Shown: positions 53,461-63,980 of the stretch, one piece after another
Numbering within the stretch: position 1 is the first letter of the stretch
Layout of the letters: the number at the start of each line of letters is the position of its first letter
NCBI GenBank assembly: GCA_030159075.1
Contig: BROG01000251.1
Location: 834,501 to 898,500 of the forward strand
Direction of reading: 5' to 3'
DNA from: Atrina japonica
Taxonomy: Eukaryota > Mollusca > Bivalvia > Pterioida > Pinnidae
Length of the DNA stretch: 64,000 nt
The notes under the pieces: model-generated
Told to the model about the DNA's origin: nothing
Databases searched by the model: none
The model's input: the letters and a program-made list of their open reading frames with translations, nothing else
Translations under genes and position numbers: made by a program

Positions 53461-53527
53461 ATGGGGCGCCGTTTTAGTTATTTTTGATATCAGAAAATAG
53501 TGAATAAATACTAAAACGGCGCCCCAT
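53461..53527. mobile_element. 67-bp mini fold-back with ATGGGGCGCCGTTTTA ends
   Basis: ATGGGGCGCCGTTTTAGT at the left and ACTAAAACGGCGCCCCAT at the right are perfect inverted repeats around a 31-bp core that includes GATATC. The ends are those of the 1.2-kb element at 41804, so this is a minimal relative. Confidence 0.88.
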
Positions 53528-53879
53528 ACATAACAACCTAAATAAATGATCCCTGTAAGGACCGGAGTAAAATCTCATATTAGTTTTGTGTAAAAAAAAA
53601 AACATAATCATATTTATCGATTGTTTTTAATTTTAGACGAAATGATTAAATAAGTTTAGCCCGTCATGAATGTTAAATCTTGAGCAGTAGGCCTAGGTCT
53701 AGCAAAAAAATTTCAACCAAACGGACACCTAACATAGAGGACGGAAGCGAGGGAAGACCAGCTGCTGAGCAAGACATATTGAACACAATCAATGGTCCGC
53801 AGTAAATAGGGCTTAACACGCGGTCTAGTATATGGCGGGAAAGCTTAGTGAGCAGTAATTGTTGTAGGATATAATTCTG
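53528..53879. other. Nothing recognised
   Basis: Short unique stretch without coding or repeat signal. Confidence 0.4.
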
Positions 53880-53889
53880 ATAGGAAATA

Positions 53890-54165
53890 AAGATAATTTA
53901 TGATATAAAAAATCGAATTCGTGATATAAAAAAATCGATTTTCTGATATAAAAAATTAAAAATGATTACTTGATATCAGAAAATCATTTTCTAATATAAA
54001 AAATTTGAATATGTGATATCAAATAATACTACATATTTTTATATAAGAAAGTTATTTTCTAATATAAAAAAATGATTTTCTGATATCGAATCTCTGATAT
54101 CAAAAAATCGAATTTCTGATATCAAAAATTCATTTTGAGTTTTTAATATCAGAAATTCGAAAACG
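53890..54165. repeat. Degenerate GATATC/GATATAAAAAAT array
   Basis: About 13 units of the form TTTCTGATATCAAAAAATCG in both orientations. GATATC is shared with the fold-back elements at 41804 and 53461, but no ATGGGGCG ends flank this array. Confidence 0.65.
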
Positions 54166-54685
54166 GAATTAGTTGACATGAAAGCAAGATCTATTCGAGA
54201 CAATCTCGTGGTTTTAAATATTTTAGAAGAGAGACGATAATACTGAAGAAGTTTTAAGGAACTTCATTGAAAATTCACTGAAAATGCCGGCGGAACAAGA
54301 AGAAATATATTAGCGTTGGAAGCGTACAAAGAGCAGGGCCTAATGGTGTCTGTATGAACAATATTCTCCAGAAATAGTAAATCTGAGAAAAGCTCTTGTG
54401 CCAATAATGAAAAAGAAAAGAAAAAAAAAAACAAAAAAAACAAAAAAACACGTGGAGAAGGAAAACAAGCATATATTTCCTTCAAGAAATTTTACATTGA
54501 CGTAATGTTGTATAGGCAAGACCGTATATAGGGATGCAAGGTGGTTGGATCAGAGTTTGAAATATTAATCGGTCTTTTGGAAAGAAAGATTTTGAAACTG
54601 GTGTCAAAAAACTTCTTTTGACTTATGACTAGTTTTTCTGTTTGTATGCTAGCACTCGCCAGAAAATATAGATTTAGGTGATTTT
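54166..54685. other. Nothing firmly recognised
   Basis: Weak LINE-like words occur (RAGPNGVCMNNIL near 54330) but no domain can be supported. An A-rich run lies at 54410-54450. Confidence 0.3.
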
Positions 54686-54689
54686 GAAA

Positions 54690-55165
54690 ATAAATGAGTA
54701 AAGGTAAAAGTAAAGGTAAAAGTAAAGGTGAAGGCGGTGGTATGTCGCTTATCTACCATTCTAAACTGAAAACAAAATAAATTATTAAAGTTTGTTTGGG
54801 TCAAACTTGACAAGGCGTTATCATCGGAAAATCAAGATATTTATTTATGTTTTGCATACATCCCGCATGAACGGACAAATACTATTCAAATTATGAAGTT
54901 GATCTTTTCCAATTGATAAAAGATGGCATAGGTTGCTATAGTGATCTTGGTCATGTCTTTCTACTCGGTGACTTTAACTCAAAAGTTGCTAACCTGCAAT
55001 AAGATTGTATTGAAAGTGACGAGTTACCTGTAAATGTAAGTAACAGACTGTCAGAACTTTTGAATGACATTCCAGATGTAAAACTTCCTACTAGAGTCAG
55101 TGAGGATAGTATGTCCAATAATTTTGGACGGAGGCTCTTAACCCTCACTAAGTTTACCAAAATGA
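54690..55165 (+). pseudogene. LINE-C: endonuclease fragment
   Basis: IIYLCFAYIPHE-like text near 54840, then VDLFQLIKDGIGCYSDLGHV and FLLGDFNSKVANLQ, the endonuclease GDFN motif, followed by NRLSELLNDIPDVKLPTRVS and FGRRLLTL. It stops near 55165 without an RT. Confidence 0.75.
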
Positions 55166-55640
55166 GATTCTTAAATAGTCTGTCATGAAAACAGCATTAA
55201 CATTATTACGAGCTTCCGTGTATGCGATTTTGTTTTTCTATCCATGCACCAATTTGTGTATCAACTAAATTAAATACTTTACATGTTAAATCAGACATGA
55301 TTCTATCGTTGGAATAAGGATGATGATGAAATAATACAAGAGCAAATAAGTATGAATTTGGAACATTTTGCATACATTGTTTGAGATATAGACTATTCTC
55401 AATCTGGAATAGATACTGCGGTTTGTAATTTTCCATAAATTATACAAGAAATATGTAATCCATTCTGTAAAAAAGAAGAGGCAATCAATCAATCTTGTGA
55501 TTATAGCGAAAAATACATATAAACCTTGGTAAGTGAGTAGATTCCAAGCGAAATGTACGTGTTTTTGGAGGCGCCCGATTCTGTAAAATTTTGTAACATA
55601 AATAACAATCACGCAATATTATTTTGCGGTCTACGTTTTG
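55166..55640. other. Nothing recognised between LINE-C and LINE-D
   Basis: Minus-strand frames of 76 and 108 codons overlap here but show no known domain. Part may be the 5' UTR of LINE-D. Confidence 0.35.
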
Positions 55641-55682
55641 ACATACGATAGTTGTTTATTGTTAGAACGGAAACGGATACAA

Positions 55683-56758
55683 ATGGGAAAAAAAAAAACA
55701 GGAGAAAAAACGCAAAAAGGAAAAACCAGTAGTGTTAGTAGCTCGGACAATAGCGACAGTAGGACGCTGGCAGTAAGTAGTGTTCTTGGTGAAGTCTACG
55801 ACGTACTCTATGGAAACCCCAAATTAGCAGATACCCCAGTGATTAATACGAACAGTCGAGAACTTACTCCTGCTACACCGATATCAACTAAAAAAAAACT
55901 TGGAAATGTTCCGATCGGGTCAACTACGGTGGATGGAAACATGCATGCTCAATTTGTAGAAACTCGTAAAAAACTTGATTTTATTTTTAGTTACTGAAAC
56001 TTAGGAGACTTGATGCTATCGGGGAACGAATGAACAGATTTGATACAAAATTGACTGCACTTAAAAAACCGGATAGAGTCAGCGGAAAAGAAAAATTGTG
56101 AAATTGAAAAATCAGTCAAATTTTTTTCACATAAATGTGATGAACTATAAATTAAAATCGATGAGATAAGACATCTATCGGAGACTATACCGGCTCAGAA
56201 AGAGGATATTTCCGAATTAGCGGATAGTATATCGAGACAAAAGTTAAAAGTTTAGAAACTGAATGAAGAAATATCGGGAAAATAAGAAAAGCAGGAGGAG
56301 GTTTCGAACCAAATGCTTGATCTTCGTTGTCGTTCTATGAAATACAATCTAGTTTTCACGGCATTGGAAGGTGAAACAAAGGAAGAGAATGCAGAAGAAG
56401 AGATGCACGATTTTATATTCTATGAGATGGGCATTGAACAAATAATCGAGTTTTGTAATGTCCATCGCTTTGGTTAATTTTGTGCGTGAAAAGTGTTGAC
56501 CAATTGTCGCCCGATTTTTATACAACAATGAACGAGAAATGGTGAAAAAGAATGTATTCAATTTAAAAGAAACTTCTTTTGGAGTGCGCGAACAATTCCC
56601 CAAGGAAGTGGAAGACAGGCGTAGAGAATTATACCCAGTAATGAAAAATTTCAAAAAGTCGGGTATTCACAATGATAGACACATACGTGACAAGCTATAC
56701 GTAAACGGTAGGCTTTATGGCAGCCGAGGTGATTCGAAAGTGACGGATTATGATCCGT
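55683..56758 (+). pseudogene. LINE-D ORF1: coiled-coil RNA-binding protein remnant
   Basis: MGKKKTGEKTQKGKTSS opens a Lys/Ser-rich head. After a stop at 55995, broken frames give KLRRLDAIGERMNRFDTKLT and other heptad-like text, then DFIFYEMGIEQIIEF, RFLYNNEREMVKKNVFNL and GRLYGSRG. This layout (basic head, coiled coil, RRM-like and C-terminal domain) matches L1-type ORF1 proteins. Inactivated. Confidence 0.72.
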
Positions 56759-56829
56759 GATTTGACCAACCAAGAAACAGGAAAACAAGGTATCATGATG
56801 GCTACCGGTGCGACACATTAGTTGGCATG

Positions 56830-57650
56830 CAGAGAGTAACGGTACTTTCAATTATTTCATGGAACATCGACAAATGGCTTTGTCATAAACTTGAAGATGC
56901 CGAATTTTTGTCTCTAATTAAAAAAAAAAACATGATATTATTTGTCTGACCGAATGCTGGTTGTCTGAAAATGATGATATTTATCTCAAAATTACAAAAA
57001 TTTGGTTTTCCCACGTATATCTGGCAGAGGTGATCGTATCGCCATTTTTATACGGGATCATTAAAAAGATTGTGTTTATTACCTTGAAAATTTAGATGAC
57101 TGCATAATTTCACATGAGGTCCGAAATAAGTCACAAATAAAAAATACTTATATTGCTTTTTTGTTATTTTCCACCTGCAAATAGTGTCTTTTATACTAGA
57201 TATAGAAATGAAATAGATGTTATTCACAGATAGGTAGACTCGATCACGGAATACCTGAATGCCAGAACGGGATCTGGGGTTGATGAAATAGAGCATAATA
57301 AATTAAATGAAGAAATTAGTAACTTATTGATTGGTTTTTAATTATGACTTTAATTTCGATGTAGTTAAACGCAAAAACAAGGATCAAGAAACTAATACTT
57401 TTGGAAGAAAATTACCACAGGTGTGTATATCTACAGGCGTCAGTACATTGTAAATGGACGACATAGGGACGACCAGGAATGTAGTTTTACTTTCTGTGGA
57501 TCTCAAATTATCGGGTCTGATTGACTATGTTTTGATTGATAGAGATCATAGTTAAAATCGATTCAGGTTCTTTTAACATATTCTCAGGCCACTCACCACT
57601 TTCTTTTAGTGTACTAATTGATAAAGCACATGACGTGTCAGTTTTAATAT
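56830..57650 (+). pseudogene. LINE-D ORF2: endonuclease
   Basis: ISWNIDKWLCHKLEDAEFLS, HDIICLTECWLSENDD, ISGRGDRIAIFIRDH and a closing FSGHSPLSFSVLIDKAHDV (the SDH-like catalytic end) are all readable, with frameshifts and stops between them. The GDFN-type motif region is damaged. Confidence 0.78.
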
Positions 57651-57690
57651 AAAAATCTCAGATACCAAAGTATTAATCAATAGGATGTAA

Positions 57691-57888
57691 ATGCAGATAC
57701 AGGACGATGTATGTCCAAAACAGATACAGGACGATGTATGTCCAAAACAGATACAGGACGATGTATGTCCAAAACAGATACAGGACGATGTATGTCCAAA
57801 ACAGATACAGGACGGTGTATGTCCAAAACAGATACAGGACGATGTATGTCCAAAACAGATACAGGACGATGTATGTCCAAAACAGTCA
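57691..57888. repeat. 27-bp tandem array in LINE-D, 7 copies
   Basis: The unit CAGATACAGGACGATGTATG plus TCCAAAA repeats seven times, one copy with a single change (ACGGTG). As 27 is a multiple of 3 and the unit lacks stops, three plus frames and one minus frame stay open, giving false repeat proteins. The flanking LINE frame (SKTVKWKIINIENI) joins the last unit, so the array grew from LINE sequence. Confidence 0.95.
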
Positions 57889-58150
57889 AATGGAAAATTA
57901 TAAATATTGAGAATATTGTTCGTGAAATAGCACTAAATGAAAATGAATTAAAAATATTGTTTCTTTAAATATTGCGTCTCAAGCAGATGCTGATTCATGT
58001 GTAAATAGATATTATCTGATGTTTTACAAAATATTGTTCTACCTTATTGTGATGCAAACAGTTTTAACCCGGAGATTTATAAACCTAATCAAACAAAACC
58101 AACGAAAGTCGACGATGAGAAACCATAGTTTAATGCTGAATGCAAAAAAA
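57889..58150 (+). pseudogene. LINE-D: linker before RT
   Basis: INIENIVREIALNENELKIL, ASQADADSCVNRYY and a broken PWFNAECKKKYKEY-type motif (written here as KPWF in a shifted frame) are standard LINE linker features. Confidence 0.68.
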
Positions 58151-58770
58151 AATATAAAGAATACACACGAGCATTACGTGAGTAGGAATACATATAAAGA
58201 ATACAGACGAGCATTACGTGAATAGGAATATATAGAGAATACAGACAAGCATTACCTGAATAGGAATACATAAAAAGAATACAGACAAGCATTACGTGAA
58301 TAGGAATACATATAAAGAATACAGACAAGCATTACGAAAATAGGAATACATATAAAGATTACAGACAGGCATTACGTGTATAGGAATAAATATAAAGACT
58401 ACAGATGAGCATTACGTGAATAGGAATAAATATAGAGAATACAGACGAGCAATATGTGTATAGGAATAGATATAAAGAATACAATAATACAGACAGGCAT
58501 TACGTGAATAGGAATAAATGTAGAGACTACAGATGAGCATTACGTGAATAGGAATAAATATAAAGAATACAGACGAGCATTACGTGAATAGGAATACATA
58601 TAAAGAATACAGACGAGCATTACGTGAATAGGAATAGATATAAAGAATACAGACAGGCATTACGTGAATAGGAATAAATATAAAGAATACAGACAAGCAT
58701 TACGTGATTAGGAATAGATATAAAGAATACAGACAGGCATTACGTGAATAGGAATAAATGTATAGATAGT
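58150..58770. repeat. About 40-bp tandem array in LINE-D, about 15 copies
   Basis: Units of ATAGGAATACATATAAAGAA plus TACAGACGAGCATTACGTGA vary slightly (GAGCAT/AAGCAT/GGCAT; TAAATA/TACATA/TAGATA). The first and last units join LINE coding text (KEYRRALREYNRN), so this is an in-place expansion of the linker. Confidence 0.92.
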
Positions 58771-59282
58771 CATAGAATACTGACTGAAAAGAAAAGAGAT
58801 TAAAAAAATAGAAATATGCGTTAAAAGACAAACGTCATGATGACTATATGAGAAAACATAACCCATAACAATTTCATGAGTACTTTAGTTAACGTAAAAC
58901 TCCGGATGATATTTCATTCAATCAATTTGTTGATCATTTTAGAGATCTAGGCAAGGCCGATGATAATGAGAATGATGATGAAATTAATGAAATAAGTGTT
59001 ACAGGTAATTTTAATACATCATATGAAGAATTAGATGTTTTTATTACAAATGAAGAAATTGATAAAGTCATTATAAATTTAAAAAGGAAAACATGTTGTC
59101 GTGAAGATTCTATATTGTATGAACTTTCCAAAGACTGTAAAGACGCCATTTTACCACTTTTAATCAAAACTTTTTAATTCTATGTCAAGGTTTTTCCTGA
59201 GTCATGGTCTAAAGGGTGTATAGTACCAGTTTAAAAAAGGTGATCAAAATGATGTAAATAATTATAGGGGAATAACCCAATT
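58771..59282 (+). pseudogene. LINE-D: linker and start of RT
   Basis: KRHDDYMRKHNPQQFHEYF-like text, NQFVDHFRDLGKADDNEND, ELDVFITNEEIDKVIINLKR and FPESWSKGCIVPV with KKGDQNDVNNYRGIT, the RT finger motif. The element ends abruptly near 59282. Confidence 0.8.
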
Positions 59283-59515
59283 TAGGAAAATTTATCTATA
59301 TTACTGAAAAAAGAAGAAATAACTTACTGTTACAAATCATATATGACCACAAGTACTTATACAGTTCAAAATATATATTTTTACATACTACATGTTTTAT
59401 TATGCAAATAGGTTGTGTGTATTTTCACCAGATTTATCCACCGCGTTAGAAGTGACTATCTGTAACAATTGCAAATTGTTTGTGTATACATAATATGTAT
59501 TTATGAATATTAACG
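59283..59515. other. Nothing recognised between LINE-D and LINE-E
   Basis: AT-rich spacer; the junctions with both LINEs are not marked by a repeat I can see. Confidence 0.35.
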
Positions 59516-59519
59516 ATAT

Positions 59520-59945
59520 TAATTTATGTATGAATGACGAGTTTAAATAATGTATTTATGATGAGTTGGATAAACCCATTTTCCCTGATCAGATTTTATA
59601 CGTGTTAAATTCATTTAAAAAAGAGAAATCTCCTGGGCTAGATTGTATTTTTAAATGAATGTTTCATTGTTTTGAAGTTTTTTTTCTTCCATTTTTACAT
59701 GAATTATTCAACACTTTTTTTTAATCTGGTATTTATCCCTCCAGTTGGGCTATCATCAGGTGTTATCATCCCCTTACATAAAAAGGGAGATACAAATGAT
59801 GTAAATAATTAGAGTGGTAGAACCCTTATTGGTAAGCTAAGTAAAATATACACTTCAGTTTTAAGACTCCTTGTATAATATTGTATCCGTTGCACAGTTT
59901 GGTTCTCGGAAGTGTTTTGGAACAGTTGATGCTATTTTTACACCT
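59520..59945 (+). pseudogene. LINE-E: RT finger region, left part
   Basis: LYVLNSFKKEKSPGLDCIF, GVIIPLHKKGDTNDVNN and FGSRKCFGTVDAIFT-type motifs in broken frames. It is interrupted exactly at 59946-59958 by the RTE-like LINE and resumes at 63150. Confidence 0.8.
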
Positions 59946-59968
59946 TATAGTATAAGTAAACTCCGCCT

Positions 59969-60940
59969 GTGGGCTCTTTGAGTCAACAGCCGGTCCCAAG
60001 CCCGGATAAAGGAGGAGGGTTGGGCGTGGGGTTAGCAACCCCACCCCGTAAAAACCCACACGCTACAGAAACATCCACAACTACCCAAGAAACTCCAGTC
60101 CTGGGAGAAGAGGGTCCTGCTCTGGCAGGACATAGGACGTGCTGGGGCCAAAGCCGAAAGGAAGCTTCAGTGCCGACAACCCTTATGTCAACCAGGACGA
60201 CCACCACCATCGGTACATGGAATGTCAAGACCATGTACGAAGCAGGGAAGGTAGCACAAGTGTCAGCAGAGATGCGCCGATACAACATCGCCCTGCTAGG
60301 ACTGAGCGAGACAAGATGGCTACAGGCTGGTCAATTAAGACTAGCTACAGGCGAACTCTTGTTGTACTCAGGACACGAAGATGAGAACGCAGCACACACC
60401 GAAGGCGTAGCAATCATGCTTTCAAGAACAGCACAGAAAGCTCTGATTGGGTGGGAAGCGCACGGTCCAAGGATTATAACAGCAACCTTCAGGACCAAGA
60501 AGAAGAACATCAAGATGAATGTGATCCAATGCTACGCACCCACCAATGACCATGACGAAGAATCCAAAGACCTGTTCTATAACAGACTACAGGCAGTCCT
60601 AGACAAGCTTAGGGACAAAGACATCAACATCCTCATGGGGGATTTAAACGCAAAGGTGGGATCTGACAACAGAGGCTATGAGGAAGTGATGGGACAACAT
60701 GCCCTCGGAGAGATGAACGAAAACGGAGAAAAATTTGCCGACCTCTGTGGACTAAACAACCTTGTCATCGGAGGCAGCATCTTCGCCCACAAGAGGATAC
60801 ACAAGGCCACCTGGGTATCACCTGACCATGTCACTGAAAACCAAATAGACCACCTCTGTATCAACAGGAAGTTTAGAAGATCTCTTCAAGACGTGCGAGT
60901 AAGAAGGGAGCAGACGCAGCATCAGACCACCACCTTCTGA
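59969..60940 (+). CDS. RTE-like LINE: endonuclease part of the polyprotein
   Basis: An open frame of 323 codons. After a head of about 90 residues of uncertain start come TIGTWNVKTMYEAGKVAQV and LLGLSETRW (the catalytic Glu), VIQCYAPTNDHDEESKD, ILMGDLNAKVGSDN, and NQIDHLCINRKFRRSL near the end. The final SDHHLL-type motif is shifted out of frame at about 60930 (the next frame gives LLTARLKLKLKRT). Cuts target DNA to prime reverse transcription. The true start may be downstream of the first Met. Confidence 0.88.
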   Translation: MGSLSQQPVPSPDKGGGLGVGLATPPRKNPHATETSTTTQETPVLGEEGPALAGHRTCWGQSRKEASVPTTLMSTRTTTTIGTWNVKTMYEAGKVAQVSAEMRRYNIALLGLSETRWLQAGQLRLATGELLLYSGHEDENAAHTEGVAIMLSRTAQKALIGWEAHGPRIITATFRTKKKNIKMNVIQCYAPTNDHDEESKDLFYNRLQAVLDKLRDKDINILMGDLNAKVGSDNRGYEEVMGQHALGEMNENGEKFADLCGLNNLVIGGSIFAHKRIHKATWVSPDHVTENQIDHLCINRKFRRSLQDVRVRREQTQHQTTTF

Positions 60941-61655
60941 CTGCGAGACTCAAGCTGAAGCTGAAGAGAACCGACAGGCAGATAGCAGGTAGGTGAAGTA
61001 CAACGTGAACCTACTGAAAGAACAAACAACCCAGGCAGCTTTCACCGTGAGCCTGAAGAACAGATTCCAGGTACTACAGGAGCTTATCACCGAAGACACT
61101 GATGCCCACGACCTTTGGAAAAGAACAAAAGACACGTTCACAGAAACATGCCAGGAAGTGCTTGGGCCAAAGAAGAAACAACACAAAGACTGGATCTCAG
61201 TGGACACCCTTCAGAAGATCCAAACCAGAAGACTCAAGAAAGAAGCAGTCAACTCGAGCCGCACAAGAGCAAGCAAAGCGGCAACACAAACAGAGTACAT
61301 ACAGGCCCACAAGGAAGTGAAGAGGAATTTGAAGAAGGGACAAAAGAGACTATACAGACAGCCTGGCGGAAGAAGCAGAAGAAGCAGCTTATCACGGTAA
61401 TATGAAAGAACTGTATATGATAACCAAGAAGCTTGCAGGCAAGTACTGCAGACCAGAAACGACCAGTCAAAGACAAGCAGGGACAAACCATCACAGACTC
61501 AGAACAACAGCTTGAGAGATGGGCGGAACACTTTGAGGAACTTCTCAACAGACCAGCACCTGAGAACCCTCCAAACATCGCTGAAGCAGATACCAACATT
61601 GAAATAAAACTGCGATCCACCAACAAGAGACGAGATCATCCGTGCCATCAAGAAG
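60940..61655 (+). pseudogene. RTE-like LINE: linker, frameshifted
   Basis: The frame at 60993 reads KYNVNLLKEQTTQAAFTVSL and later WISVDTLQKIQTRRLKKEAV. A shift near 61390 leads to a frame with KDKQGQTITDSEQQLERWAE and HFEELLNRPAPENPPNI. Together they bridge endonuclease and RT, so the original protein was one long ORF of about 1000 residues. Confidence 0.82.
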
Positions 61656-63140
61656 ATGAAGAACGGCAAGGCAGCCGGCCCAGATGGAATTCCAGCAGAA
61701 GCCCTCAAGACGGACGTAAAGACAACAGCCGACATGCTACTACCGCTCTTTGAGAAGATCTGGGAACAGGAAGAAATACCAACAGACTGGAAAGATGGAC
61801 ACATCATCAAGCTGCCAAAGAAGGGAGACCTCAGCAGCTGTGACAACTACAGAGGCATCACACTCCTGTCAGTGCCAGGGAAAGTGTTCAACAGGATCCT
61901 GTTAGAAAGGATGAGGGACGCAGTGGACGTCAGGCTCCGGGACCACCAGGCGGGCTTCAGGCAGGACAGATCCTGTACCGACCAGATCGCCACGCTACGT
62001 ATCATTGTCGAGCAGTCCCTGGAGTGGAATTCCCCGCTGTACATCAACTTCGTGGACTTTCGCAAGGCTTTTGACAGTCTCCATCGTGACATCCTGTGGC
62101 AGCTTCTCCGACACTACGGGATCCCAGCCAAACTGACACGAATCATCAAGGAGTCGTACGAGGGGATGGCTTGTCAGGTCGTTCATGGAGGCCAGTTAAC
62201 ACGTCGCTTCGATGTAAGGACCGGCGTACGTCAAGGATGCCTTCTGTCGCCGTTCCTGTTCCTCCTCGCCATCGACTGGGTGATGAAGCGGACGACAGAT
62301 GGACAGAGTAACGGCATCCAATGGACCCTCTGGACTCAGCTAGACGATTTAGACTTCGCCGACGACCTCGCTCTGCTCTCCCACAATCGACAACAGATGC
62401 AGAACAAGACCTCAAGCCTGGCCTCCCACTCCTCCCAAGTCGGCCTTCACATCCATCCTGACAAGACCAAGATAATGAAGATCAACGCCTCCAGCTCAGA
62501 GGCAGTGAAGTTGCGAGACAACAACTTGGAAGAGGTCAAGTCCTTCACGTACCTTGGGAGCGTGATCAACCAGCAGGGAGGAACAGATGCAGATGTGAAG
62601 ACCCGCATCGGAAAGGCAAGAGCATCTTACAAAGCCCTGAAGAACATCTGGCGGTCTCACCTCATCTCATCTTGCACCAAAATCCGCCTGTTCAATTCCA
62701 ACGTCAAATCAGTATTGTTGTATGGGGCACAGACATGGCGAACAACAAAGACCACCATCAAAAAGGTGCAAACGTTCATAAAATTCCTGCCTACGTGGAA
62801 TACTGAAGATCCACTGGCCAGTTACCATCAGCAACACAGATCTCTGGGAGAGAACCAACCAGATGCCAGCAGAAGAAGAGATCAGAAGAAGAAGATGGCG
62901 ATGGATTGGACATACCCTGAGAAAACCACTGACCAACATCACCCGCCAGCCCTGACCTGGAACCCCCAGGGGAAGAGAAAGAGAGGCCGGCCCAAGAACT
63001 CATGGAGAAGGGACCTGGAGGCAGACGCCAAGCAGACCAACTGCTCCTGGGGGGAGCTGGAGCGGATCGCCCAGGACCGTGGACAATGGCGGGTGGTTGT
63101 GGATGGCCTATGCCCCTCTAGGGGCTCAAGGCCTAAGTAA
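61656..63140 (+). CDS. RTE-like LINE: reverse transcriptase part
   Basis: An open frame of 494 codons. Motifs in order: [67 protein letters not shown] (first catalytic Asp), [33 protein letters not shown] (catalytic pair) and [15 protein letters not shown]. After about residue 370 the frame shifts (near 62780) and returns near 62945 to [20 protein letters not shown]. The true coding text between lies in another frame. The RT core is intact. Confidence 0.9.
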   Translation: MKNGKAAGPDGIPAEALKTDVKTTADMLLPLFEKIWEQEEIPTDWKDGHIIKLPKKGDLSSCDNYRGITLLSVPGKVFNRILLERMRDAVDVRLRDHQAGFRQDRSCTDQIATLRIIVEQSLEWNSPLYINFVDFRKAFDSLHRDILWQLLRHYGIPAKLTRIIKESYEGMACQVVHGGQLTRRFDVRTGVRQGCLLSPFLFLLAIDWVMKRTTDGQSNGIQWTLWTQLDDLDFADDLALLSHNRQQMQNKTSSLASHSSQVGLHIHPDKTKIMKINASSSEAVKLRDNNLEEVKSFTYLGSVINQQGGTDADVKTRIGKARASYKALKNIWRSHLISSCTKIRLFNSNVKSVLLYGAQTWRTTKTTIKKVQTFIKFLPTWNTEDPLASYHQQHRSLGENQPDASRRRDQKKKMAMDWTYPEKTTDQHHPPALTWNPQGKRKRGRPKNSWRRDLEADAKQTNCSWGELERIAQDRGQWRVVVDGLCPSRGSRPK

Positions 63141-63162
63141 GTAAGTAAGTATAGTATAAGTA

Positions 63163-63980
63163 CTAACTATCTATGTAGAGGTAAACGTCTTTATTGCTGT
63201 TTTGTTGATTACAGTAAAGCCTTCGATTTTATATAAATAGAATATATTTTTGGCACAAACTGGTTAAACAACATGTGACCGGTAAAATGCTTAGAATTAT
63301 ACAATCTTTATACAATAATGTTAATGTAAAAAGTTTTGATATTTCTAATTTCTTTGAAAATAAGTTCGGCTTGTTTCAGGGTGAGACACTCACCAATTCT
63401 GTTTTCTATGTTTGTAAATGACTTACAGTCAGACTTACTAAACAACTGTACTACTGTTAAATTTCGTGATCTCTCTTTATTTTTGCTAATGTACGCAGAT
63501 GATACGGTGTTGTTCTCAGAATCACCAGAGATTCTTCAGTCTATCTTAAATTAGTTGAGTAATTATTGTGATAAATGGAGACTGGCTGTGAATACTAGTA
63601 AGACCAAGATTGTGGTATTCAGAAATAAAGGCGTTGTTAAAACAAATGAAAACTGTAATTACAAAAATAATATACTAGAAGTACTTTTGTTACTTATGCA
63701 TTGTTTTGAAGTTTAATTTTGAATTTATATCTACGCAAACGCTATAGCTTTTCAAGGTAGAAAAGCTTACATGGGTTTGTTGAAATATTTTTGTCAATAC
63801 CCGTTCAATACCAGAACAAAATTAGCTTTTTTTTCATACATATATATATCTAGTGATCTAAATCATGCTTGTGAAGTTTTGGGTTTTCATGCCACTAAAG
63901 AAGCGGCAAAATTACATGTAGAATTTGGTAAAAGAATACTTAATGTACCAAATCGAGTTTCAAATGTTGTGGTCTATATT
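63163..63980 (+). pseudogene. LINE-E: RT palm and thumb, right part, runs to the window edge
   Basis: CCFVDYSKAFDFI, VKSFDISNFFENKFGLFQGE, LMYADDTVLFSESPEILQ with an intact catalytic pair, and WRLAVNTSKTKIVVFRNKG. Later NHACEVLGFHATKEAAKLHV and FGKRILNVP fit the C-terminal region. Frameshifts and stops are frequent. It continues past base 64000 or decays there. Confidence 0.82.

Larger units (their letters stand above)
59946..63162 (+). mobile_element. RTE-like LINE with 13-bp target duplication
   Basis: TATAGTATAAGTA flanks both sides (59946-59958 and 63150-63162). The element (59959-63149) has a GC content well above its surroundings, an APE endonuclease, an RT and a short TAAG-repeat 3' tail. 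Skipping it and one duplication restores LINE-E text across the junction (DAIFTPYSISTNYLCRG). It has a handful of frameshifts and is the youngest large insertion seen here. Proteins of this type are often labelled craniofacial development protein 2-like. Confidence 0.94.

Noticed and set aside
54264..54485. Minus-strand Phe-rich membrane protein
   Set aside because: Composition effect of an A-rich run at 54410-54450.
57677..57968. Four overlapping repeat proteins of 67-85 residues
   Set aside because: They are the 27-bp array read in several frames. The flanks belong to a LINE.
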